Shown piece after piece: positions 62,562 to 64,000 of a stretch of 64,000 nt of DNA. How positions within the stretch are numbered: position 1 is the first letter of the stretch; each line of letters opens with the position of its first letter. A program made the translations under genes and the position numbers. The notes beneath the pieces are model-generated. The model did no database searches and was not told where the DNA came from. It saw only the letters and a list, made by a program, of their open reading frames with translations. The DNA comes from Isoetes taiwanensis (Eukaryota; Streptophyta; Lycopodiopsida; Isoetales; Isoetaceae), in assembly GCA_021234155.1 (NCBI GenBank), contig JAJEKV010000032.1, forward strand, positions 10,052,099-10,116,098, read 5' to 3'.

Positions 62562-64000
62562 CTTCAGATGTGTATCTTGGAATCTCCAAGGTATTAATTC
62601 GAATGTCAAACGAGATAGGCTAAAGATTTGTATTTTCTCCATTAATGCTGATATGATCTTTTTCCAGGAACATAAGCTTCATGATGATGATTTTGAGAGA
62701 CTTATTGCTAACACTCTTCCCCCTAGTTTTAGACTTTGGGCTATTAGGGCAAATAATAGTTCTGCAGGTATTTCTATAGCTTGGAAAAACAGTTTAAATA
62801 TCTCCAACATTCAGATGATGCATGGCAACTGTGGGAGATGGCAAATTCTCCATGGAGATCTCGGAACCAAAAGGTTTGCTTTTGTTAACATTTATGCTCA
62901 TAATCAGCCTGGTGAGAGAAGTCCTATGTGGAATACAATTAGAAATAGCTTAGCTAATATTCCTTATGATAACTGCATTCTTGCTGGTGACTTTAACATG
63001 GTCACTCATGATTTTATGAGGAGTACTAATTTTAGACCTCTCCTCAATCAAGAGCAGAATTCTTGGGGGCACTTAATCTCCATGCATGATCTTAAACTGG
63101 TTAGAACCCAACCAAATACTTTCAGCTGGTTCAATCAGAGAATTGATGACCCTATCCATTGCCTTCATGGCCGTTTCTATGTCAATGAGAATCTTTGGAA
63201 CCATTGTGACAGGGTTTCCAATTTAAATGGCTATACAATCTCTGATCACTTTCCCCAGTTGCTGGAAATAAGAGGGGATACTTCAAATGCCAAGAGAAAA
63301 TCCTACTTCAAGTTAAATGTCTCACTTCTTGACCAGACTACCTTTCTTCATGAGTTTGAACAGGTTTATAGGAAGACCCCTAAGCCTAGAAATCAGTTTG
63401 GATGGATGGAATGGTGGGTGAGAACTGCCAAAAATATAAAAAATTGTCTCAAAGACTGGGGCAAGCAAATTTACATTCAAGAAAAGCAGCATCTGATGGA
63501 TTTGAGAACTCAGCTCCAGCAAACTCCCTTGGATCAGCAAGAGAATATAAAAATTCAGGTTGAAAGAGAGGAACTCAAAATTGCAAAAGGATGGCAGCTA
63601 AAAGCAAAAATTAGGGAACTTAAGGATGATGAGAGGAGTAACTCCAAGTATTTCTTCATCAAGGCCAAAGGGAGAATCAAGAGAAATCAGATCTATAGTG
63701 TAAAGGTCAATGGCAATCCCATCTCTGAGGACAAAGACCTTAAACAGGCTGCTACTGATCATTTTATGAGAATAATGGGAACCTCTCCTACTGACATGGA
63801 AGAGGATATTGACAACTTCATTCAGATTCAAAGATCTATTCAAGATGAGCAGAATGAAAGCATGAAAGCTCCTTTTACCATTGAAGAATTGTGGGCAAAC
63901 GTATCAGGTATGGAAAATGGTAAGACTCCGGGTCCTGATGGCCTCCCAGTCGAATTTTATAAAAAAACTTGGAATATTATTGGAAATGATGTTACTAATG
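62551..64000 (+). CDS. LINE C ORF2 (endonuclease plus start of reverse transcriptase), right end open
   Basis: The ATG at 62551 overlaps the end of the ORF1 frame by 11 bases. The frame is open for 483 codons to the window edge. Endonuclease motifs in order are SWNLQGI, FFQEHKL (catalytic Glu), FVNIYAHNQPGER, LAGDFNM (catalytic Asp), HGRFYV and TISDHFPQ (catalytic His). A helical linker of about 180 residues follows. Then comes the first RT block GKTPGPDGLPVEFYKKTWN at about 63920. No stop or frameshift is seen, unlike LINE A and B. If the rest is intact, this is the youngest LINE in the window. Confidence 0.88.
   Translation, partial: MDINFRCVSWNLQGINSNVKRDRLKICIFSINADMIFFQEHKLHDDDFERLIANTLPPSFRLWAIRANNSSAGISIAWKNSLNISNIQMMHGNCGRWQILHGDLGTKRFAFVNIYAHNQPGERSPMWNTIRNSLANIPYDNCILAGDFNMVTHDFMRSTNFRPLLNQEQNSWGHLISMHDLKLVRTQPNTFSWFNQRIDDPIHCLHGRFYVNENLWNHCDRVSNLNGYTISDHFPQLLEIRGDTSNAKRKSYFKLNVSLLDQTTFLHEFEQVYRKTPKPRNQFGWMEWWVRTAKNIKNCLKDWGKQIYIQEKQHLMDLRTQLQQTPLDQQENIKIQVEREELKIAKGWQLKAKIRELKDDERSNSKYFFIKAKGRIKRNQIYSVKVNGNPISEDKDLKQAATDHFMRIMGTSPTDMEEDIDNFIQIQRSIQDEQNESMKAPFTIEELWANVSGMENGKTPGPDGLPVEFYKKTWNIIGNDVTN

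Larger units (their letters stand above)
60178..64000 (+). mobile_element. LINE C, plant L1-type retrotransposon, open at the right window edge
   Basis: It has decayed ORF1 coding followed by an intact endonuclease/reverse-transcriptase frame. The 5' boundary is uncertain; 60178 is the start of the first coding-like frame and no target duplication was found. It is clearly a different subfamily from LINE A and B. Confidence 0.75.

Noticed and set aside
1-64000. CRISPR arrays, phage or bacterial operons
   Set aside because: There are no short direct repeats with regular unique spacers, no ribosome-binding-site-linked gene strings, and clear eukaryotic splice and transposon signatures throughout.

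Overview
The window looks like nuclear DNA of a land plant with a large, repeat-rich genome. The evidence is plant-type L1 LINEs, Ty3/Gypsy and Ty1/Copia relics, hAT-like and Helitron DNA transposons, GT-AG introns, nuclear tRNA-Glu genes, a U6 snRNA locus with plant-style promoter spacing, and relics of plant gene families (IQD, PP2C, CAF1, MATH/BPM). A fern, lycophyte or gymnosperm is my low-confidence guess. No bacterial operon, phage, CRISPR or defence locus is visible.

Layout. 0-2.7 kb: LINE A (ORF1 plus endonuclease), cut off at 2.74 kb. 4.4-5.6 kb: a decayed coding relic of unknown family. 6.0-7.7 kb: a tandem array of tRNA-Glu genes alternating UUC and CUC anticodons. 8-9.2 kb: a LINE-like relic. 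14.1-14.5 kb: a CAF1 deadenylase pseudogene. 15.7-16.5 kb: an intact ORF for an acidic protein with three internal repeats, behind a TATA module that recurs at 18.2 and 18.65 kb. 17.7 kb: a U6 snRNA gene. 19.1-19.4 kb: a MATH-domain relic.

22.6-40.4 kb is one large nested structure. A Gypsy element of the Athila/Tat type starts with a 5' LTR at 22642 and has an 825-bp hAT-like element inserted six codons into gag. Its gag-pol and third ORF run to about 32.8 kb and then stop abruptly. The matching 3' LTR, with its polypurine tract, lies inverted at 39720-40311. The 5-bp flanks of the two LTRs are the same target duplication (GTTAG). The 5' and 3' halves of LINE B also lie in opposite orientations on either side of the same interval. 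A single inversion of about 7.6 kb explains both. Inside the interval are a rearranged chromovirus relic, a short LTR with a tRNA-Met primer site, and a palindromic minisatellite carrying an hAT-like MITE.

43-47.7 kb holds a copia LTR fragment, tandem duplications and a TIR element. 47.88-49.97 kb is the best host gene: six exons encoding a 307-residue protein with two GNAT acetyltransferase domains. 51.396-58.919 kb is a probable non-autonomous Helitron (5' TC, 3' hairpin plus CTAG, A/T insertion site). It carries a nearly full-length but broken IQD gene, the last exon of a PP2C phosphatase, and two exons of an unrecognised gene. 60.2-64 kb is LINE C, whose endonuclease/RT ORF is open to the window edge.

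All calls come from reading the sequence by eye. No alignment or database search was run, so family names rest on motif recognition.
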